Assembly (NCBI GenBank): GCA_035623275.1
Contig: DASPTT010000160.1
Coordinates: forward strand, 1 to 51,212
DNA length: 51,212 bases
Reading direction: 5' to 3'
Origin: DASPTT01 sp035623275
GTDB lineage: Bacteria > Actinomycetota > Acidimicrobiia > Acidimicrobiales > UBA8190
In this document: positions 15,307 through 25,000 of the stretch, piece by piece
Position numbering within the stretch: position 1 is the stretch's first letter
Layout: every line of letters begins with the position of its first letter
Made by a program: the position numbers and the translations under genes
The notes under the pieces: generated by a model
Database searches by the model: none
What the model was told of the DNA's origin: nothing
What the model saw: the letters and a program-made list of their open reading frames with translations, nothing else

Positions 15307-16815
15307 TCAGCCGGCCCAGCGGAACACCACCGCTTGCGGGGATCGCCAGGCGACGACCCAGTGGGGATCGTGGGCGAGCGCGCGGCTGAGCGGGCTCTGC
15401 GCTGGCCACAGCACCTCGCGCACGCCGTAGCGGCGCAGCACGGGGTCCGGCCTGGTCCGGAGCCCGGCCACGGCCAGATAGTCCCCGAACACGGGCGTGC
15501 CGGTGTAGAGCTCGGTCCGCCCGTCGATGAACACGGGCAGGTTTCGCCAGATGAGGTAGTCGTTCCACACGTAGGTCGAGAACACCCGACCGGGACGAGG
15601 GCCGAGGGCGTCGACGGCGCGCACGGGCACCGACGACGCGGGCTGCCCGGGTGGGTACCACGATCCGTAGAGGAAGACGACGGTCAGCGCGGCGAGCAGC
15701 GGCCATACCACCAGGCTCGGGCCCACGGTCTCGCGACGGCGGTCGACCGGCGCGGTCCGGGCCGCCAGCCCGCACCAGGCGATGGCGAAGTACGGCAGGA
15801 AGCGCTCCGAGTCGAGCGTGGCCGCAAGCAACGCCGCGGAGAGGGCCAGGTCCAGCGCATCCACCTCGACCCGGCTGAAGGCCAGGCGCGCCACGCTGTA
15901 GACGAGCGGCACCGCCACCAGCGCCACCATGGCCGGATGCTGCAGTCCCAGGGGCTGCCATTCGGTGATGAGCCGTCGCACGGTGGGGTTGAGCGTCACG
16001 CCCAGGGCGCTCGAGTACACGTGGGGCCCGAAGGGGTTGACCAGCGTGGCTGCCACCGACGCCACCAACACCACGGTGACACGACGGCGGGGCAGGGGGT
16101 CGGCCGCCGAGACTCGGCCGATCCGCACGGGCACGTAGGCGGTGAAGGCCTCACCCGCCACCACGAGCAGGCCCAGGAGGAAGCTGCCGTGCACGTTGGC
16201 CCACGCCAGGAAGACCGCTGGCACGCACCAGAGCCACCCGGCGCGCCGCCTCGCCGCGCCGAGGAGCACCAAGAGCGCGGCGAAGAGCACGTAGCTCACC
16301 GTTTGGGGGCGGTCGTCGAGGAACAGGGCGACCGCCGCCCCGGCCTCCACGCAGAGCAGGCCCGTCCACGTCCACCCGGCACCGAGCATCCGGCTGCGCA
16401 GCGCGACGAGCCCCACGACCACGGAGCCCAGCCCGGCCGAGAAGAGCCAGAAGGCCACCGGGCCGAGCGCGCGTACGGCCGCCGCCAACGACACGTCGTA
16501 GCCCCATTCGGGAGTCGACCATGGCGCGCCCCGCACCGTGTAGGAGAACACGTCGCGGCGCATGACCCGGTGGTGGTCCAGCATCCACCGGCCCGCGGCC
16601 TGGTGCCAGAAGGTGTCGTCGAAGATCCCGGCGTGCAGAGCCACCCGCCAGCACAGCAGGCATCCCACGGCCACCCCCAGGATGCCGACGGGGAGCGCCA
16701 GGCGCTGCCACCGGTGCCGGTGAGCCGGCGGCCTCGTCGGCGCCACGGGCGCGGCGCGCCGGTGCCGGCCGGTGCCGGTGGCGGTCGGGTCCTCGTCGAG
16801 CGTGAGGTCTGCCAT
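15307..16815 (-). CDS. polytopic membrane protein, GT-C-like paralogue of the tad-operon protein
   Basis: A protein of 502 residues with a basic cytoplasmic N-terminus of ~50 residues, then about ten hydrophobic helices and a soluble C-terminal part. It shares with the gene at 10790 the first-loop pattern (GRWMLDHHRVMRRDVFSY, GAPWSTPEWG), the central LAWANVHGSFLLGLL (VWVWVNVHGSWPVGLV in the other), NPFG following (NPYG in the other) and the C-terminal WRNLPVFIDGRTELY. ATG 16815 follows AGGGG. It converges on flp across a 142-bp gap. The likely type is a lipid-linked sugar transferase or related GT-C protein; substrate unknown. Confidence 0.65.
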   Translation of the reverse strand: MADLTLDEDPTATGTGRHRRAAPVAPTRPPAHRHRWQRLALPVGILGVAVGCLLCWRVALHAGIFDDTFWHQAAGRWMLDHHRVMRRDVFSYTVRGAPWSTPEWGYDVSLAAAVRALGPVAFWLFSAGLGSVVVGLVALRSRMLGAGWTWTGLLCVEAGAAVALFLDDRPQTVSYVLFAALLVLLGAARRRAGWLWCVPAVFLAWANVHGSFLLGLLVVAGEAFTAYVPVRIGRVSAADPLPRRRVTVVLVASVAATLVNPFGPHVYSSALGVTLNPTVRRLITEWQPLGLQHPAMVALVAVPLVYSVARLAFSRVEVDALDLALSAALLAATLDSERFLPYFAIAWCGLAARTAPVDRRRETVGPSLVVWPLLAALTVVFLYGSWYPPGQPASSVPVRAVDALGPRPGRVFSTYVWNDYLIWRNLPVFIDGRTELYTGTPVFGDYLAVAGLRTRPDPVLRRYGVREVLWPAQSPLSRALAHDPHWVVAWRSPQAVVFRWAG

Positions 16816-17005
16816 CGCATTGGTCCCCTGCAGCCGCGCCGGTGGCCCGGGTGCGACCACCCGTTCGTCCCCGGCGGCGTCCCGTGGCGTGTGCCATGTT
16901 CGCGTCCCCGGGGAGCCCGACGGCGGATGGACGGATAGGTCGGACGCCTCATTTCCCGCCCCGGCGCGGGCGGCGTCGTTCACCATGAGGCAGGAGGGTG
17001 ACCCG

Positions 17006-18265
17006 GTGTCCGACAGCGTCTCCAGCGTCGCGCCCCGCGCCAGCACCGACGCGCCGGCGGCGCCAGGGCTCCAGACGACGCCCCGGCCTCGCCGGGCCTT
17101 TGAGCATCCCGAGCCCCGCACGAAGCGGTTCCCGTCGGCTGCCGCGACGGGCGGGCGGGCAGGGTCGTGGACGGGGGTGGTGCGCCCCGTGCTGGCGGCC
17201 TACGCCCTCAGCCGGGTGGTGCTCCTCGTCTTCCTGGCGGACGTCTTCGGGGCGCGGCGGGCCTTGGTGCACCTCGTCACCGTGTGGGACGGGCGTTACT
17301 ACCTGCAGGTCGCGGCCCACGGCTACACGCGCTCGACCTCGGGGGGCCACCCCGTGGCGGCCTTCTTCCCCCTCTTCCCGTTGCTGGTCCGGATGGCGGT
17401 GCCCCTGGTGGGCGGCAGCTACCCGTGGGCCGGCGCGCTGGTGGCGCTGGTGACCGGTGCCGCTGCCTGCGTGGCCGTCGGGGCCCTGGTCCAGGGGCGG
17501 TGCGACACCAGCGCCGGTATCCGGGCGGGCGTCCTGACGGCCTTCGCACCGGGGGCCCTGTTCCTGAGCATCGCCTATCCCGAGGGCCTGGCCATCGCGC
17601 TGAGCGCGGGTGCGCTGGCCATGCTGGACCGGCGCCGATGGGTCGCGGCCGGGGTGCTCGGGGCCTTGGCGACGGCGAGCTCGTCCCTGGCCCTGCCCAT
17701 GGTGGCCGCCGCCTTGGCGGCGGCCCTCGACGCGCGTCGGTCCGCTGCGCCGCGCACCGGAGCTCCCCCGTGCTGCCCGCGCGGCGGCGCCCGCGGGGCT
17801 GTCGCGGCACCGCTGCTCACCGCTGCGGGCTTCGGCGCCTACTGCGTCTTCCTGTGGCTGCGGACGGGCACACCTTTCGGCTGGTTCGAGGCCGAGCACT
17901 CGGGCTGGGGAGGCCACCGGTTCGACCTCCTGGCCCCGCTCCACTGGGCGGCGACGTGGTCGGACGTCACGGTGATCGAGGTCCTCTCCGTGGCGGCGGC
18001 GGTCGCCGGCCTGTTGCTCATGCGGCGGGCCCGAGTCCCGCTGGCGTGGTGGGCCTTCACGGGAGTGCTGCTCGTCTCGGTCAACTTCGATTCGGCGATG
18101 GCCATGCGCCCGCGATTCCTCCTCGACGCCTTCCCGGTGATCGGCGCGCTCGCGCTCTCGGTGCGCGGGAAGCGCTACCGGCTGGTCCTGGCCGGCAGCG
18201 CCGGGCTCATGGTGCTGGTCACGGTCGTGTACGTCATGGTGCCCGGGTTCGTCTACCAGCCATGA
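17006..18265 (+). CDS. PIG-V-like GT-C mannosyltransferase
   Basis: A protein of 419 residues, mostly transmembrane after a disordered basic N-terminus of ~50 residues. The motifs HLVTVWDGRYYLQVAAHGY, AFFPLFPLLVRM and PGALFLSIAYPEGLAIALSA match the bacterial relatives of PIG-V, where WDG.YY and FFP.FP surround the catalytic loop. These enzymes transfer mannose from a polyprenyl-phosphate donor. GTG 17006 is preferred because GGAGGG lies seven bases upstream; ATG 16985 is the alternative. The stop overlaps the next gene as ATGA, so the two form an operon. It is divergent from the gene at 15307-16815. Confidence 0.75.
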   Translation: MSDSVSSVAPRASTDAPAAPGLQTTPRPRRAFEHPEPRTKRFPSAAATGGRAGSWTGVVRPVLAAYALSRVVLLVFLADVFGARRALVHLVTVWDGRYYLQVAAHGYTRSTSGGHPVAAFFPLFPLLVRMAVPLVGGSYPWAGALVALVTGAAACVAVGALVQGRCDTSAGIRAGVLTAFAPGALFLSIAYPEGLAIALSAGALAMLDRRRWVAAGVLGALATASSSLALPMVAAALAAALDARRSAAPRTGAPPCCPRGGARGAVAAPLLTAAGFGAYCVFLWLRTGTPFGWFEAEHSGWGGHRFDLLAPLHWAATWSDVTVIEVLSVAAAVAGLLLMRRARVPLAWWAFTGVLLVSVNFDSAMAMRPRFLLDAFPVIGALALSVRGKRYRLVLAGSAGLMVLVTVVYVMVPGFVYQP

Positions 18266-19569
18266 GCTCCTCGACGCGTCGGTCGACGCGCCTGGGCCGG
18301 TGGGCTGGTGCCGCAGCGGGGCAGTGGCATGGCGTGGTGGCGCCGGGCATCGTGCTGTGGTGCCTCGCTGCCGCGCTGACTGGCGTGGCGCTGCACGCCC
18401 CCGACGTCGTCGAGTACCAGCGCTACGCGCACGCTGCCCTTGCGCTCCCGTTCCTGCACCGGTTGCCCGCCGAGTACCCCGCTCCCGCCCTGGTCGTCTT
18501 CATGGCCCCGCTGCTGCTGCCGGTGGCCTACCCGTGGGCGTTCGCCGCCGTCGTCGGCGTGGTGCTCCTGGTGCTGCTGGTGAGCTACGGGACGTCGGGC
18601 GTGCAGGGAATGGACGTCGCCGGCGCCCGGCGGCTCCTCGTCTACCTGGCGACGGGCGCGCTCGTGGTGTTGACGGCCCGGTTCGACCTGTTCGCGGCCG
18701 CGGCCGCGTTCTGGTCGGTGCGGGCCGCACGGCAGGGCCGCTATTCGGCGGCCTGGACGTGGAGCGCCATCGGCTTCGTCCTGAAGCTCTTCCCCGCAGT
18801 CCTGTGGCCGGTCCTGCTCATCGGGGAGTGGCGGCGAAGCGGCAGGATCCCGGTGCGCCGGGTGGCGTGGGTGCTCGGCGCGTTCGTCGTCGTCGCAGCG
18901 GTGCCCGCCCTGTTCGACCCCGGGGCCGTCACCACCGTGGCGGCCTACTACCTGCACCGGCCGACCGAGATCGGCGGCCTGGCCGCCGGCGCCTCCGTGC
19001 TCGGGGATTGGCATGGCTTCCACTTCGGGTACAGCTTCCACTCGGTCAACGTGACCGCACCGCTGGGGAGCGCGGTGTCGGTCCTGCTCCAGGTCGCCGG
19101 GGCCGCGGGATGTCTGGCGGTGTGGTGGGCCTATGCCCGCCGGCGCCTTCCCATGGAGGCCGCCTGTCTCCTCACGCTGACCCTGGTGGTGCTGTGCAGC
19201 AAAGTCCTCTCGACGCAGTACCTGATCTGGCTGATGCCCTTCTGGGCCCTGTACCGGATCCGATGGTCGTGGGTCGCGGCCTGCGTGGTCAACGTGGCCA
19301 GCTACGTGCCCAGCATCGCGATCATGGACTTCTCGCTCATGAGCACCCACGGCTACGTGGCCACGATGGCCCTGATGAACCTGGCGCGGGACCTGCTCAT
19401 CGTGGTGGGCACGGCCTCGTGGCTCTACCGCCTCGTCCGGCCGTCCGTGCACCCTGCCGAACGGGTCGCGCCGGTCCCCGAACTGGCGACCAGGTCGACG
19501 ACCGCAGTCTCGAGCGCAGAGCGGATGGTGGCGAACGTCGCTGGCTCCTTTCCCCCCACCGAGCCCTAG
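18262..19569 (+). CDS. GT87-like (DUF2029-type) membrane mannosyltransferase
   Basis: A protein of 435 residues with about ten helices. It shows DVVEYQRYAHAALALPFLHR and LPAEYPAPALVVFM near the N-terminus, ARFDLFAAAAAFWSVRAARQ, AIGFVLKLFPAVLWPVLLI and, late in the chain, CSKVLSTQYLIWLMPFWAL. The D-x-x-Y first loop, the LK.FP and the Q.LIW signatures are typical of the GT87/DUF2029 polyprenyl-phosphate mannose-dependent transferases of actinobacteria. ATG 18262 is coupled to the upstream PIG-V-like gene by ATGA, suggesting the two act on the same envelope glycan. Confidence 0.72.
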   Translation: MSSSTRRSTRLGRWAGAAAGQWHGVVAPGIVLWCLAAALTGVALHAPDVVEYQRYAHAALALPFLHRLPAEYPAPALVVFMAPLLLPVAYPWAFAAVVGVVLLVLLVSYGTSGVQGMDVAGARRLLVYLATGALVVLTARFDLFAAAAAFWSVRAARQGRYSAAWTWSAIGFVLKLFPAVLWPVLLIGEWRRSGRIPVRRVAWVLGAFVVVAAVPALFDPGAVTTVAAYYLHRPTEIGGLAAGASVLGDWHGFHFGYSFHSVNVTAPLGSAVSVLLQVAGAAGCLAVWWAYARRRLPMEAACLLTLTLVVLCSKVLSTQYLIWLMPFWALYRIRWSWVAACVVNVASYVPSIAIMDFSLMSTHGYVATMALMNLARDLLIVVGTASWLYRLVRPSVHPAERVAPVPELATRSTTAVSSAERMVANVAGSFPPTEP

Positions 19570-19664
19570 GACGCGTGTCGTCGGACCTTGCGTCTGGGAG
19601 TTCATCCGCCCGCAAATGCGGGTCGGAGCGGTCCAGGACGGTCCCATCGGCGGGTTGGACGCGT

Positions 19665-21413
19665 TCAACCCCGCTTTTGCGCCGCGGGGATCACGCCATC
19701 GATCGGAACGGGAGGTCCGCATCGTGACAGCGTGCAAGCGCTCCGCTCACGGACGTCGAGCACGAAGATGCGGTTATCCCAGAAGTCGACCTGGTTCTGG
19801 CGTGCGTTCGCGACAAATGGGTGGCTCTGATTGAATACCGCCACGGTCGGGAAGGTCGAGAACAAAGCACGGTACGCCTCACGAAGCTGGGGATAAGCCA
19901 GCAATTGTCCGAACTGCCGTTCGGTGAGGACGATGTAACCGATGTTGTGCTGAGCGAACCAGGCCAGCGGTAGGGCGCCGACGACGTTCTCGCCGAAGAC
20001 CGTGTACTTCTTGGTATCGACCCAGGGGCTCCATGCTTCTAGGACAACCCGTTCACCTGCCGGCACATGTTGCGAGATCCAACGCTGAGCAGTGCTGCGT
20101 TCATCATGGGTCAGGCGCAGCGCGTCCGCGGAGCTGTGCGCGAGGGGAATCGAGACGATCACAAGGACGATGGCGAGCGCTGGGAGCCGCAGTGTCGTCC
20201 TATACCGAGCGCGAGAGAGCGCATGGCCTAGCCTGCCGGCGGCTTCGAAGATCCCTACAGCCGCCAGCACGAGCAACGGTGCCTCCAGGGGAAGAAGGGT
20301 CCGTTCGAAGTGCACGGTGTAGTGAGCAATCAGGGCGAAGTAGCCCAGCACGAAGAGGCCGACGACGGCGATCGACCGGATTTGCCGTCGACAGAGGAGG
20401 GCAAGAGGTGCGAACAGGACCACCGGTCCCTCCTGGAGCCAGATGCGTGTCAGGTAGAAGCCGAAGCTGTCGCCCTCGGCGCCGGGATGGCCGGTCTCGT
20501 AGTGGTGGAGTTCGGAACGGATCCCGGCTATCAGATGAGAGAAGTCGAGGAAGACGGCGGGCACCGTGACGACGAACGCGAGGACGAAGGCCGCAAGAAC
20601 AAGGAACAGGCGACCTTGCAGGAAGCGTTTCCACGGCACTCTGAGCGCGTGCGCCAATACGGACGAGAAGAGAACGATCGCAGTGTTGTACTTCGTGGCG
20701 GTGGCGAGTCCGGCGAAAGCGCCTGCCATCACGTAGTTCGCCGTCTTGCCTCGTTGGAGGATGAGCACGGCGGCGCACAGTGAAGCGATGACGAAGAACG
20801 ACGCCTGTGTGTCGGGCGTCATCAAGCGGCCGTAATCGACCACGATCGGAGACACTGCGGCGAGGAAGCCTGCCAGGAGCGCGACGCCGCGCCGCTGCGT
20901 GAGCAGCCAGCCGAGCACCATGGCGAGACCGGTGATACCGACGCTGAAGGAAAGGGAAATCAGCCGATCGAGAACCACGACCCAGGGTTGCGGTGCCTTC
21001 GAGGTGCCGGCTACCGGACTGTCCAGCCGGGGCAGATTGCCATGATCCAACAGGTCTGCTGCGATCGAGGGAAGGGTGTGCACCTCGAAGAACAGCGACC
21101 CGTAGGCAAAGCCATGTGGATTCCAATCCGCATCTCGAACCATCTGCTGCGTAACGGCAAAGTTCCCCCCTTCGTCATAGTGATAGATGTACGGCAATCC
21201 GAACCAGAGCCCGGTGGCACGGATGCAGGATGCAAACAGCAAGACTGCGACGACGAGGACGGGGAACCACCTGCGACGGACTCTGCGACGTGCATGCTGA
21301 GGCCTCGTGCGTGCGTCGGCCATTTTGCTTGTCGATGTGTCCGGGCTGAGATCGATGCCTGGTCGAGCCCGAAGAACATCGAGGCGGGGACCAGGCGTTC
21401 CCATTGTCGGCAC
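19665..21413 (-). CDS. GT39/PMT-like membrane glycosyltransferase
   Basis: A protein of 582 residues with a basic N-terminus then about eleven helices. The first loop contains GLPYIYHYDEGGNFAVTQQM, matching the acidic D-E first-loop motif of GT-C/PMT enzymes, and a later loop has GLATATKYNTAIVLF. The C-terminal ~130 residues are soluble. Starts at GTG 21413, ATG 21404 or ATG 21323 are possible; GAGG sits just before 21413. Base composition looks lower in G+C than the neighbouring genes and codon use is less biased, which may mark separate ancestry. It converges on the gene at 18262. Substrate is not apparent. Confidence 0.7.
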   Translation of the reverse strand: MPTMGTPGPRLDVLRARPGIDLSPDTSTSKMADARTRPQHARRRVRRRWFPVLVVAVLLFASCIRATGLWFGLPYIYHYDEGGNFAVTQQMVRDADWNPHGFAYGSLFFEVHTLPSIAADLLDHGNLPRLDSPVAGTSKAPQPWVVVLDRLISLSFSVGITGLAMVLGWLLTQRRGVALLAGFLAAVSPIVVDYGRLMTPDTQASFFVIASLCAAVLILQRGKTANYVMAGAFAGLATATKYNTAIVLFSSVLAHALRVPWKRFLQGRLFLVLAAFVLAFVVTVPAVFLDFSHLIAGIRSELHHYETGHPGAEGDSFGFYLTRIWLQEGPVVLFAPLALLCRRQIRSIAVVGLFVLGYFALIAHYTVHFERTLLPLEAPLLVLAAVGIFEAAGRLGHALSRARYRTTLRLPALAIVLVIVSIPLAHSSADALRLTHDERSTAQRWISQHVPAGERVVLEAWSPWVDTKKYTVFGENVVGALPLAWFAQHNIGYIVLTERQFGQLLAYPQLREAYRALFSTFPTVAVFNQSHPFVANARQNQVDFWDNRIFVLDVRERSACTLSRCGPPVPIDGVIPAAQKRG

Positions 21414-21483
21414 CGTACCTCGTGAAGGCCCGGTAGGGCGGCGTTGCCGACACGGGTCCTATGTGGACGTCCGGACGTGAGGG

Positions 21484-21489
21484 TAGGTT
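21484..21489 (+). promoter_or_regulatory. -10 element for leaderless ppa transcript
   Basis: TAGGTT ends six bases before the ppa ATG. That spacing puts the transcription start at or next to the A of ATG, so the message would be leaderless. There is no convincing ribosome site between them. The same TAGGTT-N6-ATG layout recurs at 42685. Confidence 0.45.
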
Positions 21490-21495
21490 TCGCCC

Positions 21496-21990
21496 ATGGA
21501 GTTCGACGTGGTGGTCGAGATCCCCAAGGGGCAGCGCAACAAGTACGAGATGGACCACGCCACGGGCCGCATCTACCTCGACCGGCTGCTGTTCACCTCC
21601 ACCCACTACCCGGCCGACTACGGATTCATCGAGGGTACGCTCGGGCGCGACGGGGACCCGCTCGACGCGCTGGTTCTCGTCGAGGAGCCCACCTTCCCCG
21701 GTTGCGTGGTGCACGCCCGCGCGCTCGGCATGTTCCGCATGACCGACGAGAAGGGCCCGGATGACAAGGTCATCACCGTCCCGGCACGCGATCCGAGGCT
21801 CGCCCATCTGCAGGAGCTCGCCGACCTGCCGGAGTTCGAGCGACTCGAGATCCAGCACTTCTTCGAGATCTACAAGGACCTCGAGCCGGGCAAGTCGGTC
21901 GAGGGTGCCACCTGGGCCGGCCGGCAAGAGGCAGAAGCCGAGATCGTGGAGGCCGTCCGGCGCGCCGGGCAGGCGCACGGCGCCGGGTGA
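21496..21990 (+). CDS. ppa: inorganic pyrophosphatase
   Basis: A protein of 164 residues, the usual length of soluble family I pyrophosphatase. It hydrolyses pyrophosphate to two phosphates in the cytoplasm, pulling biosynthetic reactions forward. Visible family features are VEIPKGQRNKYE (substrate-binding Lys and Arg), HYPADYGFIEGTLGRDGDPL followed by DAL (metal-binding Asp residues around 52-57), DEKGPDDKVITVPARDP, and EIYKDLEPGKSVEGATW near the C-terminus. The gene stands alone between divergent and convergent neighbours and appears to be transcribed without a leader. Confidence 0.97.
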   Translation: MEFDVVVEIPKGQRNKYEMDHATGRIYLDRLLFTSTHYPADYGFIEGTLGRDGDPLDALVLVEEPTFPGCVVHARALGMFRMTDEKGPDDKVITVPARDPRLAHLQELADLPEFERLEIQHFFEIYKDLEPGKSVEGATWAGRQEAEAEIVEAVRRAGQAHGAG

Positions 21991-22002
21991 GCACCGGGGC
22001 GC

Positions 22003-22019
22003 CGGGCGGGACCCGCCCG
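22003..22019. terminator. hairpin between convergent ppa and glycine-rich gene
   Basis: CGGGCGG and CCGCCCG form a 7-bp stem with a three-base loop in the 30 bp between the two convergent stop codons. It could serve both strands. Confidence 0.4.
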
Positions 22020-22020
22020 C

Positions 22021-25000
22021 TCAGCCCGTCTTGGTCCAGGTGCCGCAGCCGGTGGTCTCGAAGCCCTTGTCGCTGGGGTCGATGGTGACCTGGACCGGTC
22101 CGACCGGGCTGTCGCTGTCGATGATGGCGTCGCCCGTCCCGCTGAAGTCGCTCTCACGCTCCCAATAGCAGTTGTCGCCGCCCGGCGCGCTGTAGTCGCC
22201 CGGCGCGATGTCGATGCCCACGGCGTACTGGCCGTCGCCGAACGAGGTCGCCTGGGGGCCGGACGACGGCAGGGGTGACCACGTGCCACATCCCTGGGTC
22301 TGGAACTGCGCGTCGGTCGGGTCGATGGTGACGATGGCCGGTCCCGTCGGCGTGTTGCTCGCCAGGGCGGTGGTCTCCCCGCCGCCGATCTCGCCGTCGC
22401 GCTCCCAGGAGCAGTTGGGTCCACCCGCGGTGCGGTACGTGCCGGGCGCGATGTCGCTGCCGACGTTGTATGTGCCGTCGCCGAAGCGCCGGGCCGGTCC
22501 CGCGGCGGCGCTCGAACTTGAGGGTGTGCCCGACGAGCCCGACGAGCCCGACGAGCCCGACGAGGAGGGCGAGGTGCGTGGCGGCGGGGTGGCGCCGGCG
22601 CCGGGGGAGCCGGTGCCGGTCGACGCCGGGGGCGAGCCGGTGGGAGCGGGCGAAGCACCCTGCGACCCCTGTGTCCGCTGGGCCGTGTGCGGTCGCGGCT
22701 GGGTGCTGGTGGCCGACGAACTGACAACGACGACGGCGGCGATCACCGGGGGGACGACGACGAGCCAGAAGGGCCAGCGCCGTACCAGCGTCCGCAGGTC
22801 CCGGAGCGAGGAGGCCGCACGCCCGGCGCCACGCGTCACCATCGTGCCCGGCTCGGGCCCGAATTCGTCGACCAGGAACCGGTCGACCGATGCGTCGGCA
22901 TCGACCCCGATGCCCGCGAGCGCCGGCCGCCGGCGGAGGACGCCGAGGACTCCGACGGCCATGGGGGCGAGGACGAGGAGCCACCACAAGTCGGGTGTCC
23001 CGCCCACGACGGGCCGGAGGGCCACGTGCCGTCCACCGTGCGCGGTCGTCGTGGCCGGCGAGGGGGCGTCGCTCGGCGTGCCGTCACCGGGTTCTTGCGT
23101 CGAACCGGTGTCACCCGTGGTGGGGTTGTCGCCCGAGATCCCGAACGAACCGAGGGGGTTGTCCCCCAGTGAGAAGAGTCCCAGGTTCGACACCGAACCC
23201 TGCCCGTCGCTCGGCAACAGTGAGTCCGCCGAGGACCCGCCGTCGTCCGACGTGGTGCCCGGCAGCGGCGAGGGAGGCGAGGGTGGAGGCGGCGGCGACG
23301 CGCTGGACGCGATGCAGCCGTAGAACGCGGTCGACGACGCGTTGTCCGGGCTCCCGGTCGCGCACTGCGGTGGGCCGAACGTCGCGCTCGCGCCGCTCCC
23401 GTACTGGCAGCTGTAGGCGGTGGTGCCCGGGTCGGGCCCCGGCACGGTGACCAGGGTCCCCGACGATCCGCCCGACTCGGGGCAGGTCGAGCTCGGGGGC
23501 ACGTCGCAGTTGCCCGTTGGCGAGGCGTACTGCCCGCTCGGACACGTCTTGGCGCCGCCGTTGCCGCTCTGCGTGCACTGTGTGCTCGTCCCGTCGCCGG
23601 TGGCCGTGGTGTCGTCGGGCGGTGGGGGCCCGATGGCCGCGTTGGCGTCGGGTTGCCCGCAGCCGGCGGGCCCGTTCGCTCCGGCGCCGCTGCCTTTCCC
23701 TTGGGATCCTGCCGTCCCGTTCGCACCGGCGGCGGCACCGGAGCCTCCGGCGCCGCCGGCGCCGGCCGCACCACCGGGGCCACCGGAACCGGGGCAGCCC
23801 ACGCCGCCGCTCATCGTGCAGCTGCTGGGCCCGGCGGGGCCGGCTTGGGCCGAGGTGGAGAAGAAGGCGAGCTGACCGTAGGTGAACCCGCTGGTGGAGA
23901 AGATCGCCCCGCCGGCCGCGTCTCCCGCCGCGCCGGCATCGCCGCCCGCCGCGCCGTTACCGCCGGCGCCACCGGCGCCGCCCGGGCTGGTGGCGCCGCC
24001 CGCGCCCCCCGCGCCGCCGGGCCCGCCGCTCCACCCCGGTCCGCCGCCGGCCCCCTGGGCGGTGTCGTCCTCGAACGTCACCGCACTGATCGACAGCGTC
24101 CCGCCGTTGAAGATGGCGCCACCGTCGGCCGCTCCGCTCGCCCCGCCCGCGCCCCCGGCGCCGCCGTCGCCGCCGTTCCCGCCGAGGGCCGAGCCGTCGC
24201 CGTTGCCGCCGAGACCCCCGGCACCGCCCGCGCCCCCGGCACCGCCGATCCCCCCCGTGGCGGTGTCGGAGACGAAGAAGCTGTTGGTGACCGTGAGCGC
24301 GCCCACGTTGTAGACGGCGCCGCCCTCGCCGGATCCGCCGGAGCCACCCCGGCCGCCGGCGCCGCCCGTGCCACCGTCACCGCCGGCGGCACCCGACGCG
24401 CCGTTCCCGCCGGCGCCGCCCGCACCCCCCGCGCCGCCGGCCGCGCCCGCGCCCCCCTGGGCCGTGCTGCCCGAGACGGTGACCTTGTCGAGGTCGACCA
24501 CCGCACCGGAGGCGATGTACATGGCACCGCCCTGGCCGGGAGCCGCGCCACCGCTCGACCCCGCCTTGGCCCCGTCCGCGCCGCCGCCACCTCCACCGCC
24601 CGGTAGGCCCGTAGCCCCGGCCGAGCCCGCAGAACCCCCCGACCCCGCCGAACCCGCCTCCCCTTGGGTCGTTCCCGTCAGGGTGAGGTCTTTCAGGGTC
24701 AGCGAGCCACCGTCGACGTCGAACACGCGGTCGGCCGCGTTGTGGAGCTGCACGGAGAACCCGTTGCCGTCGATGGACACCGATGCTCCGGAGGGCACGG
24801 TCAGGGCCGAGGTCAGGGCCAGGTCGCAGTCGGCGGCGAAGGCATAGTCGCCACCGGTGTCGATGGCCGACTGGAGACCGCTCTGGGTGCAGGGCGCGGC
24901 GGAGGTAGGGCCGCCGTCGGTGTGCGCCACGTGCAGCACGGGGGAGCTCGAACGAAGGCCTTGGGCCGCGACGAAGCCCGCGGCCATGAGGGCAGCCATG

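Noticed and set aside
19609..19622. Small CCCGC-AAAT-GCGGG hairpin between convergent glycosyltransferase genes
   Set aside because: A 5-bp stem is common by chance at this GC content and has no supporting T-run.
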